NCBI RefSeq assembly: GCF_022898935.1
Contig: NZ_JALIRP010000010.1
Location: 1-64,000 of the forward strand
Reading direction: 5' to 3'
DNA: 64,000 bases
From: Paenibacillus mangrovi
Lineage (GTDB): Bacteria; Bacillota; Bacilli; Paenibacillales; Paenibacillaceae
The notes beneath the pieces were generated by a model. That model did no database searches. It was given only the letters and a program-made list of their open reading frames with translations, and had not been told where the DNA came from. Below, in pieces: positions 35,925 to 44,113 of this stretch (its first letter is position 1; each line of letters starts with the position of its first letter). The position numbers were made by a program, and so were the translations under genes.

Positions 35925-36755
35925 TTAAATTCCATGGACATTTTTGCTGTAAAACTCCGACGGACTGACGCCTTCGATTCTTTTGAACATCCTGCTGAAA
36001 TAAAATTCATCCGTAAATCCAAGGATTTGCGCGACTTCTTTTACTTTCCGATCTCCCTCGATGAGAAGCTCTTTGGCTTTATCGATTTTAAGTTTGTTAA
36101 AAAATTCAATTACCGTATATCCGGTTGTTTCTTTAAACGTTCTCGATAAATATGTTGGCGCCATCTGAACCAATTCCGACAATTCTCCCAAGGTGACTTT
36201 GCCACTCAGATGCTGATGCATATACTGAATGATTTTTTCGACTTTTAAGGAAGCAGCGTCATTCTGATGCTTTTTTTTCAGATGATGGATGATGGCCATG
36301 AATAATTGCTGGAGCAGTATTTTGCTCACGAACTCATATCCAGGAAGTTTGGCATTCCAGCAGTCCACGAGTTTGTGGAAAAGCTCCTGAGCCGGATAGG
36401 CATCCTTTATGGATTGGGCAGGCTCTAAATGGAGCGCAGGCATTTCGTCCGCAATCTCCCAGCGGCTATCATTTAAGTTCACGCGCGTACAGCTGAAATG
36501 GACGGTCAGTAAACCGGTAGTCTCTGCAGTATGCAGTTCCAAAACATGGAATAATCCCGGACGGATGTAATACAGCATTCCTTCTTTAAGGGTGTAACTC
36601 TTTTCTCCAAGGGTCAATCTTCCAGTTCCGTCTGTAACCAATACGAGTTCGTGGTGAGAAAGGGTTCTGGAGATTTTGCGGGGAAGCTTGACCGGTTCCC
36701 TCCATTTCCTGCCGTTGCAATAATGAATGTGGAAAAAAAGCTGGTTGATATTCAT
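35925..36755 (-). CDS. AraC-family transcriptional regulator with cupin sensor
   Basis: This 276-residue protein has an N-terminal cupin-like arm (HELVLVTDGTGRLTLGEKSY, residues about 35-90) and a C-terminal AraC DNA-binding domain with two helix-turn-helix units (LGELSELVQMAPTYLSRTFK and VKEVAQILGFTDEFYFSRMF). ATG 36755 follows GGAGGG within five bases; the ATG four codons upstream does not. It precedes the MFS and isochorismatase genes on the same strand and probably activates them in response to a small ligand. Confidence 0.87.
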   Translation of the reverse strand: MNINQLFFHIHYCNGRKWREPVKLPRKISRTLSHHELVLVTDGTGRLTLGEKSYTLKEGMLYYIRPGLFHVLELHTAETTGLLTVHFSCTRVNLNDSRWEIADEMPALHLEPAQSIKDAYPAQELFHKLVDCWNAKLPGYEFVSKILLQQLFMAIIHHLKKKHQNDAASLKVEKIIQYMHQHLSGKVTLGELSELVQMAPTYLSRTFKETTGYTVIEFFNKLKIDKAKELLIEGDRKVKEVAQILGFTDEFYFSRMFKRIEGVSPSEFYSKNVHGI

Positions 36756-37070
36756 ATTTCCCTCCATGGAACAAATACAGACAAGCTAAGATCCTAAACT
36801 TATGCATATTATAACCGAAAGGATCGGAAATGAACTGAAGCGAAAAAAAGGTACCCCGTCATCGTTTAAGGGCTACCTGTGGTTTCGTATTCGATTTACT
36901 GATGTCTGTCTATAAACTGCCTCAGTTCCACTATGGACATGATTCCGACACCCTAAAAAATAAGGTTTCCTTCATCCTTCTTCAACTAACGCCCCCGTTC
37001 AACAACAAACTCTTTTACTTACGGTACGGTTCTCCGTGTTGTTTGACACTGCAAGTTTTAAGTCCATTCT
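36756..37070. other. Gene-free stretch with one terminator-like hairpin
   Basis: No credible gene is seen in these 315 bases. One open frame on the plus strand has low-complexity, non-family-like content. A minus-strand hairpin at 36843-36878 (AGGTAGCCC with GGGGTACCT, one mismatch, then seven T) probably terminates the methyltransferase transcript from upstream. The bases from about 36880 to 37060 carry several stops in all frames and look like decayed sequence. Confidence 0.5.
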
Positions 37071-37682
37071 TTAACGATGTCCCTTTTTTGAATCAAGAAT
37101 AAACATAGACGCATCTTGTCCCATGAATATTTTATTTCCTGTATAAAAAGTTTTGAATTGAATATCCCTATAACCTATTTTAGTCATAATGTCGGTTAGC
37201 TCTTCTGGATTAAATCCGTTATGAACAATATCTGAAACTATTTTTTCATTTTTATTAAAATCTACGACCAGTAGATGTCCTCCTTCATCAAGAACATCAA
37301 ATAATCTTGATAAAACTAATTCAACATCATGAATATGGAGTAGAACCTGAGACATAAAAATATAGTCGGCATGTAAATCCGATATACTTTCCTTTTCAAT
37401 ATCAAAGCATAATGTATCTACATTCTTAATTTTAAAATCAGTAGTTTTTTGCTTTATTTGATTAATCATGTTTTGTGACGTATCCAGAAAAAGTATAGAA
37501 TTAAACTCGTCTAACAAGTTCATTCCGACAAGACCAGTTCCACACCCAAAATCAATAGCATTCTTACTTTTAGCGTCAACTAAATAATTACGGATGGCAT
37601 CTGATGATACCTTTGCAATTTGGATTCTTTCAGGAGTGTCGTATATATTAGCTATCATTTCAAATTTATCAGTATTTCCCAT
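37071..37682 (-). CDS. Class I SAM-dependent methyltransferase
   Basis: This is a 203-residue cytoplasmic methyltransferase. Motif I reads AIDFGCGTGLVGM, the acidic residue after beta-2 is in LFLDTSQNMI, and motif IV-like FMSQVLLHIHD follows. ATG 37682 follows GGAGAG; an ATG six codons upstream is not supported by a site. The gene is visibly much richer in A and T than its neighbours and sits directly behind a truncated Rrf2 gene, so it was probably acquired. The substrate is unknown; UbiE/ubiquinone-type and small-molecule methyltransferases share this pattern. Confidence 0.82.
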   Translation of the reverse strand: MGNTDKFEMIANIYDTPERIQIAKVSSDAIRNYLVDAKSKNAIDFGCGTGLVGMNLLDEFNSILFLDTSQNMINQIKQKTTDFKIKNVDTLCFDIEKESISDLHADYIFMSQVLLHIHDVELVLSRLFDVLDEGGHLLVVDFNKNEKIVSDIVHNGFNPEELTDIMTKIGYRDIQFKTFYTGNKIFMGQDASMFILDSKKGHR

Positions 37683-37702
37683 TATTATCTCTCCAATCAA
37701 GC

Positions 37703-37978
37703 TTAATAAACAAACCTAAACACTTTCATTACTACGACTATCAAATCGGCAACCTTATATTTTCGTAAGCATGCCAATTTGTATCCGCCATCGCGGCCTT
37801 CCTTGGCTTCGACGAGACCGCTTACCAGCAGCGGAGAGATGATTTTCCTCAAATAAACGGCGTGAATCCGGATCTCTCTTGCCATTTGCGCACTGTTCAA
37901 TATTCCTCCATGCTCACCAAGCAGCAGAATGACGCTTTGCGTGGTACGATATCGCAGCGAACCCAATCGGGGATTCAT
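37703..37978 (-). pseudogene. Truncated Rrf2-family regulator
   Basis: The 91-residue product begins like Rrf2 regulators, with a winged helix (TTQSVILLLGEHGGILNSAQ, then the recognition helix AVYLRKIISPLLVSGLVEAK and the wing GRDGGYKLA). It then stops after ADLIVVVMKVFRFVY. Normal members have about 130-150 residues, with a long dimerisation helix after this point. It lies 51 bases behind the oxidoreductase gene, and the AT-rich methyltransferase starts 20 bases after its stop. The 3' end was probably replaced when that gene entered. A short product could still bind DNA poorly. Confidence 0.6.
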
Positions 37979-38029
37979 TGATGTCTCCCTCCTCCCATGT
38001 TGACGAATGAAGCACGTAATACAGATCCG

Positions 38030-38938
38030 TTACAGGATAAAATCTTCTTCCGTCAGATCCATATGGACGCTCATAGCCGCTTTGCTGCCCGCGGCAGCCG
38101 CAAATATCAGCTGCGAAAGTCGAACGGATTCCGCATCTCCGGCCGCATAAAGACCTGCAACAGAGCTCCTTCCCATCGGATCGGTTGCTATGCCGCCTTG
38201 TTCATTCGTTTCATATCCCAATTGACTTGAGAATGCGGCTTTCGGAAGCAATTTCGGCGCAATAAATCCTCCGCTTCGTTCCACCGAAGTACCGTCCTCA
38301 AAATGGACCCGCTCCAGCAACCCTTCCCGGCCGGAAAAAGCGGCGATGGGCGTTTCTATGATGCGAATTCCTTTGGATTCGAGGAGTTTCTGCTCTTCAG
38401 CCTTAAGAGGTGCATGGCCATTTGTGCAGACGATGAAATCCTTCGTCCAGTTGTAAAGCAATTTTGCCGTGTGCATCAATCCAGAATCTTCAGAAACGAG
38501 AACAAGCGGCTGATCCCTTAGTTCCCATCCATCGCAATAAGGACAGTTGAACAGGCTTTTACCGTAAAAGTCATGCAGACCTGCAATGTCGGGGAAGATT
38601 TCCTTCAAACCGGTAGCCAGGATCAATTTCCGGGCATGCAATTCTTCTCCAGATTGCAATGATAATCTAAAACCGCTTTCCGTCTTCTGAATATCAGTGA
38701 CATCAACCTGCCAATGGCGGACCGAAGGATACCCCAGAACTTCTTTATATCCAATACGCCTAAACTCTGCAGGTGTAATTCCGTCCCGGGTAATAAAACC
38801 GTGCGATGCATGGGTTACTTTATTCCGCGGCTGGTTATTGTCAAGCAGTGCAACGTTTCGTCTTGCCCGGCCAAGCACCAACGCGGCATTCAGTCCTGCT
38901 GGTCCCCCACCGACAATGGCGCAATCATATAACATCAT
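38030..38938 (-). CDS. Thioredoxin-reductase-like FAD/NAD(P) oxidoreductase
   Basis: This 302-residue flavoprotein has an N-terminal FAD-binding GGGPAG, the redox pair CPYC in FNCPYCDGWE and a C-terminal FAD motif ending GLYAAGDAE. The NAD(P)-binding region lacks the classical GGGxSA of true TrxB (it reads LVLVSEDSGLMHTA), so the pyridine-nucleotide use or partner may differ. Size and order fit the small TrxB-like group often found under Rrf2 or MarR control. It follows the Rrf2 gene at 39032 on the same strand. A short palindrome lies between them. It probably reduces a thiol partner in a redox-stress response. Confidence 0.82.
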   Translation of the reverse strand: MMLYDCAIVGGGPAGLNAALVLGRARRNVALLDNNQPRNKVTHASHGFITRDGITPAEFRRIGYKEVLGYPSVRHWQVDVTDIQKTESGFRLSLQSGEELHARKLILATGLKEIFPDIAGLHDFYGKSLFNCPYCDGWELRDQPLVLVSEDSGLMHTAKLLYNWTKDFIVCTNGHAPLKAEEQKLLESKGIRIIETPIAAFSGREGLLERVHFEDGTSVERSGGFIAPKLLPKAAFSSQLGYETNEQGGIATDPMGRSSVAGLYAAGDAESVRLSQLIFAAAAGSKAAMSVHMDLTEEDFIL

Positions 38939-38976
38939 GTGTCATCCATCCTTTCGTTCCTCTTTAGGTATATTAA

Positions 38977-38991
38977 AGATATATTATATCT
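38977..38991 (-). promoter_or_regulatory. Palindromic operator candidate
   Basis: AGATATATTATATCT is a perfect 15-base palindrome located about 40 bases upstream of the oxidoreductase start. The neighbouring Rrf2 regulator is the obvious candidate to bind it. Confidence 0.45.
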
Positions 38992-39000
38992 GTAATTGGG

Positions 39001-39037
39001 TCAAAAATAACCGTATCTTGAACCGATACCGTTATTT
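39001..39037 (-). terminator. Hairpin at the end of the Rrf2 gene
   Basis: AAATAACGGTATC pairs with GATACGGTTATTT on the minus strand with a single central mismatch, and T residues follow. It overlaps the stop of the Rrf2 gene, so the oxidoreductase gene is probably read from its own promoter. Confidence 0.6.
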
Positions 39038-39418
39038 CAACGCAAGTTCGATGATCTTTTGGTTTCTCAATTGCTGCTCCATCGCTTCTTCAGCTTCAAC
39101 CATCACTTTACGGATGACGCATTCCTCTTCATCATGAAGGTAGCATTGAAACAATGAAGTCGTTCCTTCAATCGCATGGATGACATCCAAAAACGAAACC
39201 TCTTCTTTCTTGGCCTTGATCCGATACCCTCCGTTTGCCCCCGATGCCGATTCGATTAATCCCGCTTTCACCAGTTTGGTCAGTATTTTGGACAGGTATG
39301 TGGGAGAAACCCCTTGCTTTTCGGCAAGCTGCTGCACTCCGGTCGGCTTATCGGAAGCTTCGGTCATCAAAAAGAGCATTGTGTGAAGGGCATAATCCGT
39401 TGCTTTTGAAAATTTCAT
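39032..39418 (-). CDS. Rrf2-family transcriptional regulator
   Basis: This 128-residue winged-helix regulator contains all typical parts: MKFSKATDYALHTMLFL, the recognition segment VSPTYLSKILTKLVKAGLIE and the wing ASGANGGYRI, then a dimerisation helix. Two Cys separated by seven residues (CYLHDEEEC) lie where IscR/NsrR-type members hold a cluster or redox thiols; a third Cys is not seen. The start follows GAGGTGG. It is upstream of the TrxB-like gene and probably controls it in response to redox state. Confidence 0.85.
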   Translation of the reverse strand: MKFSKATDYALHTMLFLMTEASDKPTGVQQLAEKQGVSPTYLSKILTKLVKAGLIESASGANGGYRIKAKKEEVSFLDVIHAIEGTTSLFQCYLHDEEECVIRKVMVEAEEAMEQQLRNQKIIELALK

Positions 39419-39509
39419 CTTTCCACCTCAATCACAGACTTAATATGTCTATAATAACTATGATATGACCAGAAGTCAAGGTTTGATAAGTACCCATCGC
39501 CTGTAATAA

Positions 39510-39539
39510 AACCCGACTGAAGTCTTCATCACCCGGGTT
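39510..39539. repeat. Inverted repeat upstream of the aspartase-like gene
   Basis: AACCCG and CGGGTT flank a perfect palindrome TGAAGTCTTCA (39518-39528). It lies about 45-75 bases upstream of a sigma-54 promoter. It could be an enhancer site for the sigma-54 activator, or, read on the minus strand where TTTTATT follows, an old terminator. Confidence 0.4.
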
Positions 39540-39584
39540 CATATGTAATGCGCCTAAGCCATTTTTTTATAACACCATCTCATT

Positions 39585-39601
39585 TTGGAACAAGAATTGC
39601 T
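39585..39601 (+). promoter_or_regulatory. Sigma-54 (-24/-12) promoter of the aspartase-like gene
   Basis: TTGGAACAAGAATTGCT has GG and GC separated by exactly ten bases, as sigma-54 requires. The predicted start of transcription is near 39612, about 80 bases before the ATG at 39693. Confidence 0.75.
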
Positions 39602-39692
39602 TGTAAATATATAGTACGGCGGGGCACAGATTTCAGTTGCAGACTTGAAACCGATTACAAGAATAATAAACTTTTTCTCGGAGGGAAAATAT

Positions 39693-40853
39693 ATGACCAG
39701 AACCGAACAAGATCGTTTAGGGACACGAGAGGTCCCCTCCCATGCTTACTATGGCATTCAGACGCTGCGAGCCGCTGAGAAATTCCCGATGGAAGGCACG
39801 CATGTTCATGAAGAAATCATTATGGCGATGGCTGGTATAAAAAAAGCTTCTGCTCAGGCTCATTTGGATCTGGGGAGATTGCCGTATCCAATCGGAAGAT
39901 GCATCGTGAAAGCCGCAGAAGAAATCATCCATGGAGAACATCTGGAGGACTTCATCTTGGATTATATCCAGGCAGGCACCCACGATTCATTAAATACAAA
40001 CATGAACGAGGTCATCGCCAATCGGGCGCTTGAGTTAATGATGGAGGATAAAGGGAATTACGCATTAATCAACCCAGATCATCACGTGAATCTGGCGCAA
40101 ACGGCGAGTGGGCTGATGTCTGTTTCTTACCGAATCGCTGCCCATCATTTATCCCATGTCCTGATTCAGTCCACCGATCAGCTTCTAACCACTTTACTTA
40201 CCAAAGAAAAAACAATCGATGAACGATATACGTCGGAAAGTACGTCTTTGACGCCTGGAACGCCGGTTTGGCTCGGCCGTCAATTCGGAAATTCCGCTCG
40301 TAATCTGCTGCAGGATATGAAACGTCTCGTCTTGGCTTCCTCGCAGCTGCACACGGTCTCTCTGGATCTCCCGTTATCCGGTTCAGAGTCTAACGGAAAC
40401 GTTGAGTTCGTCGAAAGAGCCTCGGTCCATTTAAAGAACATCATCAAGCTTAATATTCGAATAAATAAAGACGATGGCGATTTCTCGGGAAGCAATGAGG
40501 CTTTTCTTGATCTCTCTTCGGCGATGATGCAATGCGCCATGGATATATCGAAATTATGCGGCGATATTCGCCTAGCAGCAGCTGTGATATCACCGGGCGG
40601 AAACGAAGGAATCGATTTGAACATCGGAATGCTGTCTGAAGCGGGGGAGGTTCTCGCCCAAATCGCTTTTCAGGCCGTCGGTCTGAACCACAGCATCCGC
40701 TTTGCAGCAGATTTCGGAATGCCGGACCGGAATGCCATGCCTCCCATTTTGGCCAATAATCTCATGGAGTCCATGAAACTGCTCATTAAGGGTATGGAGT
40801 CGTTCACCCTTACGATGACGGAAGACAACGAGCAGCGAATCGTATACCGGTAA
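39693..40853 (+). CDS. Aspartase/fumarase-superfamily protein, shortened
   Basis: This 386-residue protein starts at ATG 39693, after GGAGGG. The N-terminal signature TREVPSHAYYGIQTLRA and the region LNTNMNEVIANRALEL are those of aspartate ammonia-lyase. Normal aspartases have about 470 residues and a signature loop GSSIMPxKxNP holding the catalytic Ser. Here the corresponding region reads AAVISPGGNEGIDLN, and no GSS-MP motif is present. It may have a changed mechanism, a changed substrate or no activity. It has its own sigma-54 promoter and sits beside the proline-degradation genes, so a role in amino-acid ammonia release or its regulation is likely. Confidence 0.72.
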   Translation: MTRTEQDRLGTREVPSHAYYGIQTLRAAEKFPMEGTHVHEEIIMAMAGIKKASAQAHLDLGRLPYPIGRCIVKAAEEIIHGEHLEDFILDYIQAGTHDSLNTNMNEVIANRALELMMEDKGNYALINPDHHVNLAQTASGLMSVSYRIAAHHLSHVLIQSTDQLLTTLLTKEKTIDERYTSESTSLTPGTPVWLGRQFGNSARNLLQDMKRLVLASSQLHTVSLDLPLSGSESNGNVEFVERASVHLKNIIKLNIRINKDDGDFSGSNEAFLDLSSAMMQCAMDISKLCGDIRLAAAVISPGGNEGIDLNIGMLSEAGEVLAQIAFQAVGLNHSIRFAADFGMPDRNAMPPILANNLMESMKLLIKGMESFTLTMTEDNEQRIVYR

Positions 40854-40942
40854 AAACTGCTCAAGCGATATGGCGGCTCTTATAAGATGTATTCCATCAT
40901 TGATGAAAGACTTAGATGAAAGACTTATATGAGGAAGCAAAA

Positions 40943-40982
40943 GGGGCTGACCTCAGACATTCAACTGTCTGAAGGCTGCCCC
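40943..40982. terminator. Bidirectional terminator
   Basis: GGGGC with CCT and CAGACA pairs with TGTCTG, AGG and GCCCC across the loop TTCAAC, with A/T runs on both sides. It separates the convergent aspartase-like and rpoN genes. Confidence 0.85.
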
Positions 40983-40986
40983 TATT

Positions 40987-42294
40987 TTAAATGGTCCTTC
41001 TTCGGCTCGAAGAGGATAAAATCTTTAACTCTTCACGATATTTGGTGACCGTTCTGCGCGATAGCCGCACCCCTTCCGAAAATAACAAATCTACAATCTT
41101 CTGGTCAGAGTATGGACGGCTTTTATTCTCGGAATCGATCAGCTCTTTAATTCTCGCTTTCACTTTCCGGGAGGATGCGCAGCTTCCATCCGATGTCGAC
41201 AAGCCTGCCGCAAAGAAATACTTTAACGGGAATACACCATGCGGGGTCAACAGGAACTTGTCATGTACCGCCCGGCTGACGGTCGATTCGTGCATATCCA
41301 ACTTGCCCGCAATCCTACTCAGCGTCATAGGTTTGAGACCTTTAACTCCATCAGTTAAAAACTCCCGCTGCTCCTCAATCATGGCGTATATAACCTTCAT
41401 CAAGGTCATCTTCCGCAGCTCCACACTGCGGACAATCCACTGCGCCGACTTCAGGCATTGGTTCAAATACGAGGACGCTTCTGCGGATTGACGCAGATGA
41501 ACCCAGTCCCTATACTCGCTGCTTATGGTGAGTTTGGGCAAGCTTGAAGGGTACGTGGAAACCGTGAAACTGTCCGCATGATTCTCGACGATAGCGTCCG
41601 GAACGACATACTGCTGTTCGAAAACGCCGATCGACAGTCCGGGACGAGGATTCAGGCTTTGGATATATTGAACAGCCATCATCGCCTGCTCCCTCGCAAT
41701 CCGTAAAGCCGAAGCAATACGTCCCAAGCTTCCATTCGCAAGGTCCGGCAAATATCCGTCCACGATCTCATATGCGTACGGAACGGGGGCAGGATCCCGA
41801 GTGATCTGCAGCAGCAGGCTTTCCCGCAAATTTCTGCAGCCTATGCCTGCCGGTTCTAGTGATTGCAGCTGCTCAAGCGCTTTCAACACGATCGCCTCGG
41901 TTACGTTCATTTCTGTACAAACGTCCGCTACTGTGATCTCTAAATAACCGTCATCGCTCAGATTGCCGGCCATGAATGCAGCGGCTCTGTACACTTCAGC
42001 CGGGAGCGGGAGAAGGCGCAGCTGACTTTGCAGCCTCGCCTCCATCGTATCCTGTGACTGCTTCACGTTCCAGTAAGGATCCTGCATGACCTGCTTTCCT
42101 GTGGAACGGTTCCTACCGTACGCACCGGTATCCCTTCGATATGCAAGTTCCAGGACCGGATTCTCCATCGCCTGCTCCTGCAAGTACTGCATTAGCTCAT
42201 AGCTAGACAAAGACAATATAAGAATGGACTGTTTCAGTTCAGGAGTGATCGCCAGTTTCAAGCGCTGGTCTTGCACCAATTGATAGCCTATCAA
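40987..42294 (-). CDS. rpoN: RNA polymerase sigma-54 factor
   Basis: This is the 435-residue alternative sigma factor (RpoN, SigL in Bacillus). Region I is Gln/Leu-rich (LAITPELKQSILILSLSSYE). The core-binding region follows, and near the C-terminus are the helix-turn-helix and the RpoN box (SRRTVTKYRE, compared with the usual ARRTVAKYRE). The start is TTG 42294, which follows GGAGGAGG. It directs polymerase to -24/-12 promoters and needs an AAA+ activator such as the one at 45123. Three such promoters lie within 5 kb of it. Confidence 0.95.
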   Translation of the reverse strand: MIGYQLVQDQRLKLAITPELKQSILILSLSSYELMQYLQEQAMENPVLELAYRRDTGAYGRNRSTGKQVMQDPYWNVKQSQDTMEARLQSQLRLLPLPAEVYRAAAFMAGNLSDDGYLEITVADVCTEMNVTEAIVLKALEQLQSLEPAGIGCRNLRESLLLQITRDPAPVPYAYEIVDGYLPDLANGSLGRIASALRIAREQAMMAVQYIQSLNPRPGLSIGVFEQQYVVPDAIVENHADSFTVSTYPSSLPKLTISSEYRDWVHLRQSAEASSYLNQCLKSAQWIVRSVELRKMTLMKVIYAMIEEQREFLTDGVKGLKPMTLSRIAGKLDMHESTVSRAVHDKFLLTPHGVFPLKYFFAAGLSTSDGSCASSRKVKARIKELIDSENKSRPYSDQKIVDLLFSEGVRLSRRTVTKYREELKILSSSSRRRTI

Positions 42295-42397
42295 CGGAAC
42301 CTCCTCCTTCGCGCTTGTCGTTTCTTTACAATATGCCGATTACTTTCACTATACTCAATAATTTTCAAATTGAACATCGTTGCCACTGTACAAAATA

Positions 42398-43945
42398 TTA
42401 GAAACGATCGGACACCAGCTTCGCCTGTGTGAAGAGCAGCAGATAATCCCGGCCGCCGGCTTTTGAATCCGTCCCCGACATATTGAATCCGCCGAATGGA
42501 TGCGTACCTACCAGTGCGCCAGTGCATTTCCGGTTGAAATAGAGATTTCCTACGAAAAATTCCCGTCTTGCTTTTTCCAAATTGGCTCCATTCCGTGAGA
42601 TCACCGCTCCGGTCAAGCCGTAGTCGGTATTATTGGCAAAATCCAGCGCTTCATCAAAGGATTTGGCCTTTGTGAATGCAACGACGGGCCCGAATATTTC
42701 TTCTTGGGAAATCCGGGCTCTAGAATCCACATCCGCAAAGATCGTTGGCTCGATGAAAAAGCCGTTCGAGTCCCCCGTACCGCCGCCAAGCACCAGACGG
42801 CCTTCCTGCTTGCCGATTTCGATATATTCCAGAATTTTCGCATAAGCCTTCTCGTCAATCACAGGCCCCAAGTTCGCAGAGACATCCGCCGGATTGCTCA
42901 TGACCAATTGGCTTGCGCGCTCCACGACTTTCTCCAGAACGATGTCATAGACGTCCTCATGTACGATGACGCGGGAGCAAGCCGAACATTTCTGTCCAGA
43001 GAACCCGAATGCCGAAAGCGTAATCGTATCTGCAGCCAAATCCAGATCGGCTTCTTTATCAACAACGATGGCATCTTTGCCGCCCATTTCCGCAACGACG
43101 CGCTTAATCCATTTTTGTCCCGGATGCGTTTTTGCCGCCCGTTCATTAATTCTCAGACCCACATCGCGGGAGCCTGTAAAGCTGATAAACCGGGTGAGAG
43201 GATGGTCTACGAGGTAATCGCCGACTTGCCCGCCAGGTCCAGGCAGAAAGTTGACCACTCCAGGTGGAAGACCTACCTCTTCCAGCAAGGCCATGAACTT
43301 CGCGGCGATGACCGGCGTCGTGCTCGCAGGCTTCAAAACGACCGTGTTGCCTGTTACTAGAGCCGCCGAAGTCATGCCGGCCATGATCGCGAGCGGGAAG
43401 TTCCATGGAGGAATAACGACACCTACGCCGAGAGGAATATAGTACAATTCATTCTCTTCCTCTTCGCTTACTGTCAAAGGCTGTGGTTGGCTAAGACGCT
43501 GCATCTCGCGCCCGTAGAATTCAAGGAAATCGATCGCTTCGGCCGTTTCGACGTCCGCTTCTATTCGGGTTTTTCCAGCCTCGAAAGTCATCAAAGCGGA
43601 GAACTCATGCTTGCGACGGCGCAGAATCGCCGCGGCTCGGAATAGATAACGTGCTCGTTCTCCCGGATCGGTACGTTTCCATGTTTCGAATGTAGCCGCC
43701 GCAGTTTGGATCGCTTTCTCCGCAAGATCCGTGTCGGCTTGTGACACGATACCAATCGTTTGCTTTTTGTTCGCCGGATTTAATGAAGCAACTTTTCTGT
43801 CAGTCATAATTCTCTCGCCGCCGATAATAAGTGGATATTCTTTTCCCAGCTCCGCCTCTGCCTTCTTCAGAGCTGCATCGTATTCTACATTGCTTTGTTC
43901 TTCCTTAAAGTTAACGAATGCCTCGTTCTTGAATTCTGATCTCAT
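42398..43945 (-). CDS. rocA: 1-pyrroline-5-carboxylate dehydrogenase (L-glutamate gamma-semialdehyde dehydrogenase)
   Basis: The product has 515 residues, the same length as Bacillus RocA. This aldehyde dehydrogenase oxidises the semialdehyde made by proline dehydrogenase (or from arginine/ornithine) to glutamate with NAD. Visible are the NAD-binding GVGVVIPPWNFP, the catalytic Glu region VVAEMGGKDAIVV, the nucleophile in GFSGQKCSACSR and the PCD-type C-terminus (GTHPFGGFNMSGTDSKAGG). ATG 43945 was chosen by alignment to the RocA length; a GGAGAGG lies about 12 bases upstream. It is transcribed divergently from proline dehydrogenase, with a sigma-54 promoter at 44005-44021. Confidence 0.93.
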   Translation of the reverse strand: MRSEFKNEAFVNFKEEQSNVEYDAALKKAEAELGKEYPLIIGGERIMTDRKVASLNPANKKQTIGIVSQADTDLAEKAIQTAAATFETWKRTDPGERARYLFRAAAILRRRKHEFSALMTFEAGKTRIEADVETAEAIDFLEFYGREMQRLSQPQPLTVSEEEENELYYIPLGVGVVIPPWNFPLAIMAGMTSAALVTGNTVVLKPASTTPVIAAKFMALLEEVGLPPGVVNFLPGPGGQVGDYLVDHPLTRFISFTGSRDVGLRINERAAKTHPGQKWIKRVVAEMGGKDAIVVDKEADLDLAADTITLSAFGFSGQKCSACSRVIVHEDVYDIVLEKVVERASQLVMSNPADVSANLGPVIDEKAYAKILEYIEIGKQEGRLVLGGGTGDSNGFFIEPTIFADVDSRARISQEEIFGPVVAFTKAKSFDEALDFANNTDYGLTGAVISRNGANLEKARREFFVGNLYFNRKCTGALVGTHPFGGFNMSGTDSKAGGRDYLLLFTQAKLVSDRF

Positions 43946-44004
43946 AAATCGAAAACCATCCTCTCCCATGATTTTGCGTTATTTCACCAGCTCTATAATT
44001 TAAA

Positions 44005-44021
44005 AGCAAAAATCATGCCAA
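44005..44021 (-). promoter_or_regulatory. Sigma-54 promoter of the P5C dehydrogenase gene
   Basis: Minus-strand TTGGCATGATTTTTGCT is a close match to TTGGCACNNNNNTTGCT, with a ten-base GG-GC gap. The predicted transcript starts about 50 bases before the ATG at 43945. Confidence 0.85.
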
Positions 44022-44038
44022 CTCCGCTTTCGTTTCTT

Positions 44039-44055
44039 TTGGTATAAATTTTGCT
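44039..44055 (+). promoter_or_regulatory. Sigma-54 promoter of the proline dehydrogenase gene
   Basis: TTGGTATAAATTTTGCT has GG and GC ten bases apart. The predicted transcript starts near 44066, about 48 bases before ATG 44114. It is back to back with the minus-strand sigma-54 promoter, so one activator could serve both. Confidence 0.8.
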
Positions 44056-44113
44056 TGAATAATAATGGAGCTCGAATTACGACAACATATAACACCTGAA
44101 AGGGGAACAACCC

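Noticed and set aside
36902..37102. Plus-strand 66-codon frame
   Set aside because: It overlaps the end of the methyltransferase gene in antisense, has no ribosome site and no family-like pattern.
42633..43442. Plus-strand frames of 60-218 codons inside the P5C dehydrogenase gene
   Set aside because: They are antisense frames caused by GC-biased third positions of a strongly conserved enzyme gene.
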